Assembly: GCA_006538405.1 (NCBI GenBank)
Contig: BJKQ01000001.1
Coordinates: 434,001 to 498,000, forward strand
Length of the DNA stretch: 64,000 bases
DNA from: Hansfordia pulvinata
Lineage: Eukaryota > Ascomycota > Sordariomycetes > Xylariales
Direction: 5' to 3'
Positions within the stretch are counted from its first letter, which is position 1. Each line of letters begins with the position of its first letter. The position numbers were made by a program, and so were the translations under genes. The notes under the pieces were generated by a model, which ran no database searches, had not been told where the DNA came from, and saw only the letters and a list, made by a program, of their open reading frames with translations. This document shows, one piece after another, positions 10,271-21,390 of the stretch.

Positions 10271-13200
10271 TGTGTGGCAGGCGGCGGACGAGGTGCGGAC
10301 TATATAGCCGAACCACTGTTTGCATCCGGGGCGGCAAAAGGCTGCTGAGGTGGTCGTCGGGGTTGTGGTCGGTGGCCGGGAGGCTGGGGCCCATAATAAG
10401 ACAAGCTTCTATAATCTTGAGCTGTCTCAACTAGACCCGGGCAAGTGGATGGCGAACCCGGCTCGTGGCGTGGGGTATCTGGGGAAGCTCGAGCTACAGA
10501 CTTCGGCTAGGGGGAAAGGGGCGGGACGAAGGTGGAGGGGGCGGCGGCGCGTCCTGTTTTTGTATCGGTCAGGGCCGAACCGGCTGGGAAGCGGACGGGC
10601 TGGAATTTCGGCTGCGCGTGGGGAAGAGGGGGGCTGCAGGGTTGGTGGTGGTCAAGGACTGGGCGCCTCGCGCGGAGTGGTCGCCCTCTTTGTCGACCAT
10701 CGCCAGATCGCGGGGCTTGCTGGGCTCAGCTGAGCTGAATGGGGGACGGGGACGAGGACGGGGACAGCAGTCCATGACGTCGGTCAAGACGAGGGGGCCG
10801 GGCGGTTGGTAGCCAGTTGGAGCCGAAGCTGGCTCGTGTTGGCTCGGCCGGGTAGGGCGGTACGACGTGGTTTCCAGTGATGAGGGCAGCGAGGGTGGGA
10901 TTCTAGCTGGACGGAGGGGGCTTCCATGGGAACGGGAGAGGCATTTGGGTCCAGTGTCATCTGCTTGCAGCGACGGGGGGCGGCCGGCTGAGTCCCATCA
11001 CCGTTGCGGATCTCCCGCTGGAAGTCTGTAGGTACGAACGAGACTGGACTGGACTGGACGGAATTGGGCTGGGCTGTAGACTGAATTTGATTCACGTTTT
11101 GGGATGACCACGTTCATACATCTGAGCTGGACTTGAATTGCTAGCAGTTTTGGGTAGGCTTCGAGTACCGTACACAATTTGATGACTTGAGGAGCTGCAG
11201 GCAGCCACGACCCTCTTGTGCCGGTGGACCAACAAGGTCAGAGGGAAGGCGCGTTGGACATCCCTCATAGGTGGTGCCGTGGGAACTGCGAGTATCTCGT
11301 GCCGCGGACGCTACCTTAGGTGACCTCTCTCGTGCCTCTTATTACTAAGGCACTGCAATGTCCGCCCTCGGGAGTCCTCGAACGTTGCCGAGACTCGGTG
11401 TGCGCGTACGAGGAGTCGTAGAAGGAACAAAACGGCCGCATGTCGACGATTTGAATTCCATTTTCCATACGATTCACAAGGTACATTTGCAGCCATCTGC
11501 CGCTTGCAGCCGTAGCCGCTGGGCTCCGCCGTCGGGAGCAGGCGCGATCGAGATGGGCCCGCCGGGCGCCGCGGCGCGGTTGACATCATACACTCGTAGT
11601 GCGGCCGGCGCGTATCTTGTCAGCCGCCCGGGTTGCCCGAAAAGGCAATGCCGCGTGCCTAATGGGGCTCTGCGGCGTACTCGCACTCTACACCCACGAG
11701 TACCTTACCTACACTCACCTCGCTCTCGCAGTAATAATAGTATCCGACGCGCCCCTGTCTCTGACCCCGACTCGTTTTTGACTCGTCTCCAACGCTTTCG
11801 TCGCTGAGGTCTCGCCCTTTGCTGTCGGCTCGGGTCCAGGCTTGTCTTGTCTCCATTCACATGTTTTTGACGGTTTGGAGAAGTTCTGGTTTCGCTCGGC
11901 GCAGGCGTACAAGATGAGGTGAGGGAGCAGCCGTTCGAACCTCGCGCCTCTTTGCGTGGCTGGCACGCGGCAGGCCGGCTGGCCGGGCACTCGTACGAGT
12001 AATTATAAAAGTACTCATGGATCATGGAACCCTCGATCGATACGATGGCTCGCCCACGGGAGTGGTAGGTCAGCCGAGCCCGCAGATCAGGAATTGCCCA
12101 TCCGCGCCATGGTGCAGGTGCTGCGATGCGCGCCGATCCCTCGCACGTGTTCGCGGGGGGAGGCAAGGGGAGGGGCCATCACATCTGGTGGTTGATACCT
12201 GCAACACACCGCGCACTTCGCGATCCACGGACTCGGTACTCGTGCTTGAAATCCAGCCTGGGCTTGAATTCGCGTGGTGTCTCTTATGTCTCACATGTCC
12301 TCCCCAGAACTCGCTCCGCGGCCGCCGCTTGTGGACAGCCGGCCAAGCGTGGGATCCAAGATGCTCGCCCGCACGCTCGAGCGTGGGCTTGCACCGAGTA
12401 CGTAACGTGCTCGCCGCCTTGGCCTGACAGAAGGCGCCGACGAGGAGAGAATACCAGTACCTGTCCTGGAGCGTGGGATCCCAGCGTGGCGTGGTGGTGG
12501 GCTCTCGGCTTCCCGGTCGCCCACTGTGGCCCTCCTACGTCATGTCATGCCCCGTGTCGACAAAGATCCGCGCCTCCCCCTTGCTGGGGTGATCCACGGG
12601 TATTCACAAGCTGCTTGGCCCAGAGATGCTGATTCCTTACAATTCCCATGCGCAGTCCATGTTTTTTGTGGGTTGGTGCGAGTGAGCCATGTCGTCGGCG
12701 TGGGATCGGCGACACCTGTCTCGCGCCCCAGCCTTGAAGAGTTCAACAGCCTCGGAGCCTCGGAGCCTCATATTGCATCTGAGTTCACAAGAGAAACTGG
12801 CACAGTGAGTGGTCCGCAGAACGTTTCCGGCGTTCACAGGTGCGATACGAAGAGCGAAGTGTCCATGTGAGTGTTCACAGCGAACGAATACCCACACCCA
12901 TCCACAATTATCAATCTCTGTCGTAGTCCCGATATAATTCACGCAGCACGCAGCACTCGTCCGTCTCTGGGGCCACTTTGTCCCACGGCACAAAGGCCCA
13001 ATGAACCACTTATTGGACCACATTAGCCAGCACGGAGCCGCCGCGTTCATCGTGGCATGTCGGATCCATTCTTTCGCTCGCGGTGCCCACCATGCCCGCC
13101 TCTTCACCGCACCGCTACTCACTGTGCCACTGTCTGTGCTGTTGCCTCCTATTTCCCTCTAGTCCTCTCATGAGTAACGGGGGCGTGGGGGGTGCCGAAG

Positions 13201-14989
13201 CCATCGGGTGGCCGCAGAGGACCACAAGAAGTGGACTCATCGCGCAGCCTACTACTTGTTCTGGTAACACCCACCACCTCAGCGTGGTGCCCCGTCACAA
13301 ATATTAAGGGGCATCCGTTGATCGCACGCACGGGAAGTCAGCTTACGTGAGATGTTCCCGAGGACGATGCCACGGCCTTGTTCTCGGCTCCCAAGCATAG
13401 TTGCTTTGCGATCCAAGCGTTGGATCTCTGGTCGACGGCGCGGCAATACTGCAAAGACTCGGCGCCGCCGCCGGGTGCCCGAGGCTCCGTGCCCCTGCGT
13501 CCCGGCCCCGGCTGTCTCTGGATCCACTCACGGCCGGTCCGTGCCGGTCTCCTGTCTGGCTGTCTGTTTCTCTTGCGATTCGACTGTGCCCTTTTCCTTC
13601 AAGTGCATGTGTACAGCAGTTGTTCGTCTTGCCCCACGGGAAGGGACGATTCGCTCCCTCTTGAAGCATCACGCGCAGCTCTCGTTTATCAGGAGTCTAC
13701 GGGCTCATCGGGGGTTTATTAAATCATTACACAACTCTCGCCACTCCTTCGTCACCGCCAGAAACATCCTCGGGGTGCCCGTCTCAGCTCGCCGAGCCTT
13801 TATGAGGGAAATTCCAAGCACCGAGGCGCGGGCCCGTCCCGAACCCTCGCTCTGGCGAGTGGGCCGCTTTCCAGAGACCCATTGTTGTTCACTGGGCCGA
13901 ACTCACGACACGGGCAGCCGTTTCCCGCCTGCGACTGTCTGTAGAGATTCCCTTTGTCTACTACGCGTGCTCTCTTCACCAGTATCCCTCAACCTCCCTG
14001 GACTCCTCTCAGTCCAGCAAAAAGGGCTCCCCAATCAACTCCTCTCCTCGCCGTTATTCCTCGGTATTGTGGCCCTTGGTTCTACCTAGCAAGCGAGTAG
14101 GTTGACTCCTAGAAGATTTTGTGTCCTTTCTTCTATTCTTTCTGACATGATCTTCATGATGCACTGGGTCCGAGTCTCTGCTGGCAGAGTGCTTCTTCTG
14201 CCCCGCTATGAACAGTGCGTTGCCCGTCTGGCTCCGGGCGTAGGCCATGGCGGGCATATAGCCTTCGTCGTGGCCGGGGTCGAGGGCGGCGGCATGTTGG
14301 ACGGCGGGCGCCCTAGAGCTGGCACGTCGTTGTTGTTGGACCCCCCTCCAACCCCTCTCTGCACGTTATCGCCCTGGGACCGGGCCGGCGAGAGGCGGTG
14401 TCCTTGACCCGAGAGGTTGACAACGTGCACGGGCGCCCCTTCTACTGCTGCTCTCGGATCGTCGCCGGTCGCCGTTCACTACCCGTGATCACTACTTTAG
14501 AGTAAAAGACTCCCGTGCCATCCTGATCAGCTCGGTGTACGCGTTGAGGGTGAATTTTACAAGTCTCGTCCCTTGTTAACAAGCATATACACGTATCGTT
14601 TCTCCCTCTTAAGCGATGGGCGTAGGCCGCCGGCACATGCAAGGCGGGAGTCGTCTCTCTCCTATGTCCGGATTGCCCGTGATACTTGCTGTGGGCGATG
14701 TTTGTTCCTTCAGACGGCTGGTGCCAGTGAGTCTTTTTCTTACAGACATCGTGCTGAGCTTCAAGGGAAGTCTGGCGATGGGTTGAAGACGACACAACGT
14801 TCAGCAGCGACACTATACATGAGAAAGAGGTATATTCTTCCGTGGAGCCTATCTGTTCGCATCTATCACCTTCGTGAGAGCTGGCCGCTCACTCTCCCTC
14901 GGCCCTCATCTGTGCCCGAGGTGGGTACCAGAGTCTTCAACTGGCGGTACATACTCTGTCAATTCATCTCTGCAGCGGCCTCGGACTTT
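10271..14989. other. Intergenic, about 4.7 kb
   Basis: No supported gene. Open frames on both strands are compositional and lack domains or plausible splice structure. Visible features are a perfect 12-bp palindrome (actcgtacgagt) at 11989-12000, followed by TATAAAA at 12004-12010, and a TACGAGTA octamer at 11994-12001. Confidence 0.5.
10301..10306 (-). promoter_or_regulatory. TATA box of the DHA1 transporter
   Basis: Perfect TATATA about 31 bp upstream of the first ATG (10270). At usual TATA-to-start spacing, transcription would begin near that ATG, which favours a very short leader or use of the methionine at 10213. Confidence 0.4.
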
Positions 14990-15589
14990 TCAGGCGATGC
15001 CTTGAATGGCACCAACCACAGCCGCAGGCGTCAGCAAGCCAGAACCATGGGCCAGTGCATCGTCACGTACTCTCGGGAGAATGGCGGCAGGCGCGTCACC
15101 ATCCTGGGGCAGGACGGGAGCGAAGTCGAGGGCGATGCCTTTTCCCCGGCCTCTGCCAAATGCTATGGAACCGGGCATCGCGCCCGGCTGTTGAGGTGTC
15201 CCTCTCATGAAACCGGAGACGTTCAGGCTGTTCCGGGCTGCATTGTCTATGCCCAAGTCGGCTGTCTTTTCGAGGTCCATGGCGAGATTCTTCGTGCAGT
15301 TGTATGTCGGACTTATCTGTCTTATTGAAGAACTAGAAGAACGATCGGGTATCTCGAATACATGTGTGCCAGTTGGGGCATATGTCACAACTTTGATACA
15401 TAAGAAACCATCGCCGAGTCCCCACCCATCTAGTATCACTGATGTGCCTATGAAATAACCAAGGTAATCAAACTCCTCCTCTCCGTGTCGATTGGCGCCG
15501 GCCGTGCTGTCCATACCGGTATGTAGATCTTTGGTCAAGGTGACGAATTGACCGCGAAAGGGAGCCGAACGCATCGAACCGGCGGCCAC
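14990..15589 (-). CDS. Doubtful hypothetical ORF, 199 codons
   Basis: An uninterrupted frame with moderately GC-biased third positions in its last third (IALDFAPVLPQDGDAPAAIL). There is no signal peptide, membrane segment or recognised motif. An overlapping frame on the other strand is also open over the same interval, so the coding strand is unsettled. It could be chance or the remnant of a gene. Listed only because it is the longest candidate in a 5.6-kb gap. Confidence 0.2.
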   Translation of the reverse strand: MAAGSMRSAPFRGQFVTLTKDLHTGMDSTAGANRHGEEEFDYLGYFIGTSVILDGWGLGDGFLCIKVVTYAPTGTHVFEIPDRSSSSSIRQISPTYNCTKNLAMDLEKTADLGIDNAARNSLNVSGFMRGTPQQPGAMPGSIAFGRGRGKGIALDFAPVLPQDGDAPAAILPRVRDDALAHGSGLLTPAAVVGAIQGIA

Positions 15590-15895
15590 CGTGCCTTGCT
15601 GATCTGATGCAAAATGCCGCCGGATATTTGCAGAGAGAGTCTACTTCATCGAGGTCAGCGTTCAGACTCACCCAGAGATAACGGGCGATGATTATGGGAT
15701 GTTCATCACGTTTGTTCAAACACACATCTGAGGAAATAGGGAGGGGCAATCATAGACCAGGCAACCCAAGCGAAAGTGGGAAATGCAGGCTTCAGACTCA
15801 CCAAAGTACCGATCAGGTTGTTGACGAGCGCAACATGTCACTCCTCCCGCCGATGCCCAGGCCAGGATCCTCCGCCGACCGGTCATTCTGGGCCT

Positions 15896-16362
15896 TCAAG
15901 AGGCCGCGTCTCCCAGCCTCGCAGGCGGTGGTAGCCGAAGGTCGAACATCTCGTAGCTGGGGCCTGGACCCGGTTCGGGTTCCGATGAGGTGTGCGGTTG
16001 TTCCCAAGGCGGCGAGGCGAGGGTGGCCTGGCTGTCAGCCGCGCCGCCTTGGCCGTTCGGGGGGGCGCACCGGTGACGGATCCGCGAGGGGAGTGTTGCG
16101 ACTGAGGCCAGGCGGTAGGGGCCACGGCGCTCAGGCTGCGCAACCACCACAACGACCGGCTGGGGCCATCGTCGCCTCGCAAGGGGCGGGCCAGGGTCGC
16201 AGTGTCGCTGGGGTCCTCCTGCAACCGCTCGAGCCAAAGCTTGAGCAGGATCTTTCTGACGCCGGCGATGAAGACGGGCAATATAATGGTGAGCACGATC
16301 CCGATGGAAATGGCCATGGTGATGGCCTGGCTGAAGTAGGCTTCGCCGTCGGCAGGAGCCAT
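15896..16362 (-). CDS. Small single-pass membrane protein of unknown function
   Basis: The start at 16362 gives MAPADGEAYFSQAI, then one hydrophobic segment at about residues 13-36 (TMAISIGIVLTIILPVFIAG), followed by a basic/amphipathic stretch (RKILLKLWLERLQEDPSD). A disordered Pro/Ser-rich tail ends in EPGPSYEMFDLRLPPPARL. The frame changes at the C7 run (16059-16065 on the + strand). With one more base it runs to TGA at 15898-15896, about 155 residues. The post-break frame (PPNGQGGAADSQATLASPP) is much more protein-like than the original frame. No family recognised. A short N-terminus, single helix and long polar tail suggest a membrane-anchored adaptor, which is inference. Confidence 0.55.
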
Positions 16363-17594
16363 TCTGGCGCTTCCGTCTTCTCTGCGGTCACGGGTGTCGG
16401 GCCAGAAACTACGGCAATGGCTATGCTATCTGCAGAGAAATGGCCAGGTGTAGACGGACGGGAGCATAGGATGGGATATGGGAAAGGGAAGATGACGGAG
16501 AACATGGAATAAGAACGCACCAGCATAAGTATCCCCTCCCCCCTACAACAGGCCGTACCTGATGTGTATGTAAGCCATGGGAGAGACGCAGGCCCGGCTT
16601 CACTCGCGTTCGTCCGGGCCGACGCAGTCTGGGTTGCAGCACGAACAGACTGCAGATGAAGAGAGAGCCTGCATAACGCTTGACTACACATCTCCCGGGG
16701 AGCGGTGTTTTCTTGGCCGGTCTGGTGCCCTACAAGAAAACGATGTATATGCTTGAGCAAACGCACTCGTATCCAAGTTCAACCACAGTCAAGGACCCGT
16801 GAGCGGAGCTGGTCTGCGAAAAGAATCTCCGTCAGATAGCGAGGAGGGCATGCTGGAAATCCGGGTATGGCTTTTTGACTCTGGGTCTCCTGCACACGGG
16901 TGAATAAGCATGCGAGGCAGCATAGGCATGAGGCAGCATGAGGCAGCATGAGGCAGCATGCGAGGCAGAATTCTCGGGCGAGTTGCAGTCGCAGCTGCAG
17001 CGCCGGCGTCAGTGCATCGAATGCCGACAAAGAATGCTCAGAGCCTGTTTGGAGCTTCGTTTACTCTGTACATATAAACCTAACGTTCAAGGTGGCTCGA
17101 GTGTGTCTGTCTGTCTGAGTGTTCTGCCTTGCCCGCTTGGGAGTCTCCTGAAATCGGGTGTTGACTTGTGATGCTCTCGGTGACGTCATTGAAGGACATG
17201 GCGACAGTCAGCTGTAGAATCCACGGACGAGGAGAGAGGTGCACAGTGAGAATACCTAACCCAGGTGCCCAATCCACCAAAGCAAGTAAGGTACATACCT
17301 ACCTTCCATTTCTACCACCTTGTCGGTGCCGGGGCCAATACTTGACGTTACATGTATGTAGCGAAGACCACGAACCTACACCGGCGCTGTGGCACTGTTC
17401 AGCCGGCGATACAGCAAGATGTACACCATGCATTGTCCCCGACTGGTGGCTCCGTGGTATTTCTTCCCCTCTGCGTCTCCCACTCCCGCCCCCGACAATC
17501 ACCAACACCACCACCACCACCGCCCATCAACACCCGCGCCCCCCGCCGACCACGATCCCTCACTTACGCCTCGCCCTCCCGCCCGTTCCCGTTG
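16363..17594. other. Intergenic, about 1.2 kb
   Basis: Upstream regions of the small membrane protein and the macrodomain gene. It contains the 10-bp tandem repeat described separately (16931-16960). No gene is supported. Confidence 0.5.
16931..16960. repeat. Short tandem repeat, 3 x aggcagcatg
   Basis: Three perfect copies of a 10-bp unit, flanked on both sides by degenerate copies (gcatgcgaggcag), the whole spanning about 16909-16968. It lies about 650 bp upstream of the macrodomain gene. Confidence 0.85.
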
Positions 17595-18433
17595 ATGCTC
17601 CGCGCCGCCATCCCCCGCCGCCGCACCATGGTCTCCGCAGCCGCCGCCTCGGCGATCCACGCCACCACCGTCGCCGACCTCTACCGCCAGGGCAAGCTGG
17701 ATGCCCCGCCCGCCGCCGCCGCCGCCGCCGCCGCGAAGAAGAAGAAGAACAACAGCACCACCACCCACGCCGACCGCGTCGCCCTCGTCCGCGGCGACAT
17801 CACCCGCCTGGCCGGCGTCCACGCCATCGTCAACGCCGCCAACTCGTCCCTGCTGGGCGGCGGCGGCGTCGACGGCGCCATCCACCGCGCCGCCGGCCCG
17901 GCCCTGCGCGACGAGTGCAAGGGCCTCGGCGGCTGCGACACGGGCGACGCCAAGCTGACCGCCGCCCACGAGCTGCCCTTCTGCCGCCACGTCATCCACA
18001 CCGTCGGCCCCGTCTACGACCGCCGCGACCCCCCGCCTCCGAGGCCGACCTGCGCAGCTGCTACCGCGAGTCCCTGCGCCTGGCCGCCGCCACCCCGGGC
18101 TGCCGCTCCCTCGCTTTCAGCGCCATCAGCACCGGCGTCTACGGCTACCCCTCCGCCGCCGCCGCCGAGGTCGCCTGCGACGTTGTCCGCGCCTTTCTCG
18201 ACGGCGACGGCGACCGCGACGGCGACTCTTCTGCTTCAGCTTCCTCTCTCGAAAAGGTCGTCTTCGTCACCTTTGAGCGCAAGGACGTCGATGCCTACAA
18301 CGATGCCATACCGTGAGTATACAACTTCGTCACCCCGCCTTTTTTCTTTTTCTTTGATGATGATGAGCTATGGAGTGCCGCAGTGCTGACCTGATGCAGA
18401 CGCCACTTCCCCCCGAGCCCCGAAGCCGAGTAA
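17595..18433 (+). CDS. MacroD-type macrodomain protein (ADP-ribosylhydrolase)
   Basis: Two exons, 17595-18312 and 18400-18433 (donor GTGAGT, acceptor TGCAG), about 250 residues. An Ala/Lys-rich N-terminal linker precedes the macro domain: VRGDITRL at about 66-72, the ADP-ribose-binding [20 protein letters not shown] from about 80, [11 protein letters not shown], and the distal loop [13 protein letters not shown]. These motifs mark the MacroD subgroup, which removes mono-ADP-ribose from acidic residues and hydrolyses O-acetyl-ADP-ribose. One base is missing in the C6 run at 18030-18035: the frame before it ends VYDRRDPP and the frame after resumes [16 protein letters not shown]. The domain is otherwise complete, so this is probably a consensus error. 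Codons are extremely GC-rich at third positions, and an open antisense frame is a by-product of that. Confidence 0.87.
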
Positions 18434-19237
18434 AGCAGTGAGCACACACACAAGTCGGTGTTTACCGGCGCCGAGCTCGCCCCATCGAACCCAAAATGAT
18501 ACGACTGCAGCCCAAGCCGGTACAATAGACCCCGCGAGGCAAATGCGCAATACGAGCGCGGACAGTACATGATCCTCTAGGCTCTCGGCAGGCGAGAATG
18601 ATATCCTTCAGACAGGTAGCCGAGGCACTGTAATGCTCAGAACACCACAGAAGTTCTGTTCTTCGTCGGCTTCCGTCGGCCAGGTATGCATGAGCATGCA
18701 TGGAAGGACGAGACGGGAGAACTGGATGAATCTCGGGGGCTTGCACCAGCGACCTCCTGACTGATGTCCCGATCATTTTCCTCTCTGGCGCAGCGCCGTG
18801 CTCAAAAAGCAGAGCAGCTAGAAAATACTGCACGCAACGACCAGCTGCGGATCAAATCGTGGCATGGGTCACGCTTGGGAAGGGCAGTTGGCGACACCAA
18901 ACGAGGCACGTAATCCCGGGTAGATTCGTAAGAACCTGCGCTCAAGGTCTCCTGATTTGTAGCTTGTAGCGCGAAGCATGATGCCACTTCCGAGTGGACT
19001 TATTTTTAAGTCAAGGGTATTGTGTCTGTTATAGAGCCTGCAACAGCCCGTAGATAGCAAATCGGATGCCAATGCACCGCACCAGATGTAGCAAATCAAA
19101 TTTGCAGACCCGATTCGTGCCTTTGTCTCAAAATCTGCGCCCAAACCATCACACCATTCATCAATCGTCACTGCTTCTCCCCCCCCCCCCCCCCCCCAAA
19201 GACAAATTCCCTTGTCTCCCACAGAGAGGAAAAGACC
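18434..19237. other. Intergenic between convergent genes, with a C19 run
   Basis: 3' flanks of the macrodomain gene and the JEN transporter. It contains an uninterrupted run of 19 C at 19179-19197. A tRNA-like stretch near 18725-18800 was considered and rejected. No gene is seen. Confidence 0.55.
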
Positions 19238-21390
19238 TCACACCTTCTGCTCAACATTTCCCTTCTCAGCGTCGCCGTTGTCGCTGCCCGATCCGCCGCC
19301 GCCGGCAGCGTGCAGGTTGCGGTGGTGGGTGGCCTCGGCCAGGTCGGTGTCGTGGTCGGCCTCGAACGACTTGGCGAGGTGCTCGGGGCCGATGAAGGCC
19401 AGAATGATGACGTAGGCGAAGACGCAGCCCATGAAGATGCAGATGACGGTGCCGTAGTCGTAGCGGGGCGTGCCCTTCTCGGTGGGCGGGAGGGGGAAGC
19501 GCTCGCCGATGGTGGCCTCGATGGTGGAGCTGGCGGACGACACCAGGTTGCCGAGCTGGTAGGCGGTGCCGACGACGAAGGTGCGGAAGGCGCCCGGGGA
19601 CAGCTCCATCAGGTGGACGGGGATGACGCCCCAGGCGCCCTGGACGCAGAACTGCTCGAAGAAGGCCGCCGCCACGATCCGGTAGTTGCCCACGAAGCTG
19701 TACGGGTACAGCAGCGCGCCGCCCACCACGCACATGACGATGATGCTGAAGCGCCGCCCGAAGATCTGCGAGCAGTACCCCACCACCGTCCCGCCCGTCA
19801 TGGCTCCCAGGTTCGCTACCACCTGCGTCACCGTCACCATATCCGACGTGAACGAGTACTGGTTCCGGAGCATCGTCGGGTAGAGGTCCTGCGGCCGTGT
19901 TAGTAGTAATCAGGAAGACGGGGATGCATAGAAAGGCAGCGCCGCCGCCGCCGCTGCCTCGCGAACGAAGAGTGGGGGGAGGGAAGATAACATACCTGGG
20001 AGCCGTGGGACATAAAGTTGAAGCCGGCCATAAGCAGGACCAGGTAGGTCAGCAGCAGCCAGTGGCGCTTGACCGCGACCTTGCCCTCGGTGATGAAGGT
20101 CTTGCCTACGCTGCCGTTGGCTTTGCGCAGCTCGACGTGGCGCAGGTAGGCGTCGGTCTCCGGCAGGAAGAAGCGCCAGACAATGAAGATGACGGGTGGG
20201 CACGCGCCGAACCAGTAGAAGGGCCGCCAGCCGTGCTGCGTCGTGTCTACCAGCGCGCGCGCAAAGGCCGTCGCCAGCAGGTACCCAAACGCGTAGCCTT
20301 GCTGCAGGATGCCGCTCATGATGCCGCGCGTCTCGACGGGCAGGTCCTCGAGCGCGGTGGCCGCCGCGTTGCCGTACAGGCCGCCCATGGCGACGCCGAA
20401 CAGGGCGCGGCACGCCAGGAACTGCTGGTACGTGTTGCAGAAACCGGTTCCCTGGGAGGTAGGATCGTCAGCCAAGAAAGGCCCCCGCTCTGAACCGCAC
20501 GCGCGGGATTCGACAATGGATAGCAAAGACGCATCGTGAGCAGGCGCGGTCTCAGATCGGGGCTGCATCTGAGACCGGCTCTCCCGGGAGGCGCGGGGGT
20601 GCAGTCGTGCAACTTCGTGGGGTCGCATCACAGCCGGTCGCATCGCCAGGAGGCAAGCAGAGAACCCATAAATCTGCCCTTGGCGGTGTGGCGGAGGGTC
20701 TGCCAAGGGGCCCCCTCGTAGTGAGTGGGTTTTCCCCGGATGCCAAGTCGAGTGACAGGCAACCTCGCCACTGGCGACGCATTGGCCAGACAGGACTTCA
20801 CGGGACGACAATCCCAGGACGACAAGCGAGACGGCGACTTACTAGCTCCAGTATGATGAAGAGAATGTTGTTGACAATAAAGGGCCATCTACGCCCCCAG
20901 CGATCCGCGGCTACACCAAAGATGATGGAGCCGACGGATCGGAACATGAGCACCAGCGTGATGCCCCAGGTGATCTCGGAAACGGGCCGCTCGAACTGCT
21001 CGGAAAGCTCCTCAGTGGTCAGTGAGACCGTGAAGAAGTCAAATGCGTCCCAGGTCTGCGGATACGGCCGAGTCAGTCAAGATCATCAATATCAGGCGGC
21101 ATGGCGCATCGTTCGCCATGTCGCGGCGCACGCGGGTCGCGGCCATCCAGCTAGACACGTAGGGGGGGGACACATACCCAGGCCCAGAAGGCCACCATGA
21201 AGAACGCCCAGTGGTGGCGATTCAGCTGGAGAATCAGCTTCACTGGGTTCGGAGCTTTGCGCATGGGCGGCTTCAGGGACGAGATGCGAGTCGCAAGGTA
21301 CTGCCCTGCAGACATGCCATGGTGAGGTGGGTACAGGTTGTCGGGCTCTGAGGAGTGAGCGCCCTGGCGCTCGGTCTCTTCCAAGGCCAT
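19238..21390 (-). CDS. JEN1: JEN-family monocarboxylate/proton symporter (MFS)
   Basis: Four exons: 21390-21178, 21055-20843, 20451-19996, 19888-19238, giving 510 residues with no frame problem. The decisive motif is NFMSHGSQDLYPT, formed across intron 3, which matches the JEN signature NxxS/THxS/TQDxxxT. TWDAFDFFTVSL after exon 1, FGVAADRWGRRWPF in the first cytoplasmic loop, and GTGFCNTYQQFL with GGLYGNAAATALED also fit JEN proteins. JEN transporters import lactate, pyruvate or related acids at the plasma membrane and are usually glucose-repressed. Intron 3 has a perfect TACTAAC branch site. Intron 2 is 391 bp, unusually long here, but exons 2 and 3 join without loss. The Asp/Gly-rich C-terminal tail is cytoplasmic. 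The exact substrate cannot be told. Confidence 0.92.

Noticed and set aside
11920..11960. TTCGAACC motif resembling a tRNA T-arm
   Set aside because: The flanking bases do not form a T-stem and no anticodon or acceptor stem can be drawn.
13352..14089. 245-codon open frame on the plus strand
   Set aside because: Composition is basic and patternless, no domain is seen, and other frames are equally open. It is typical of GC-rich non-coding DNA.
17168..18001. Long open frames overlapping the macrodomain gene on both strands
   Set aside because: They come from extreme third-position GC in the real gene and encode low-complexity Arg/Pro/His or Ala/Gly strings.
18725..18800. Minus-strand tRNA-like stretch (GGTCGCTGGTGCAAGCC)
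   Set aside because: The T-arm resemblance is weak (GTGCAAG instead of GTTCRAN) and the acceptor stem does not pair.
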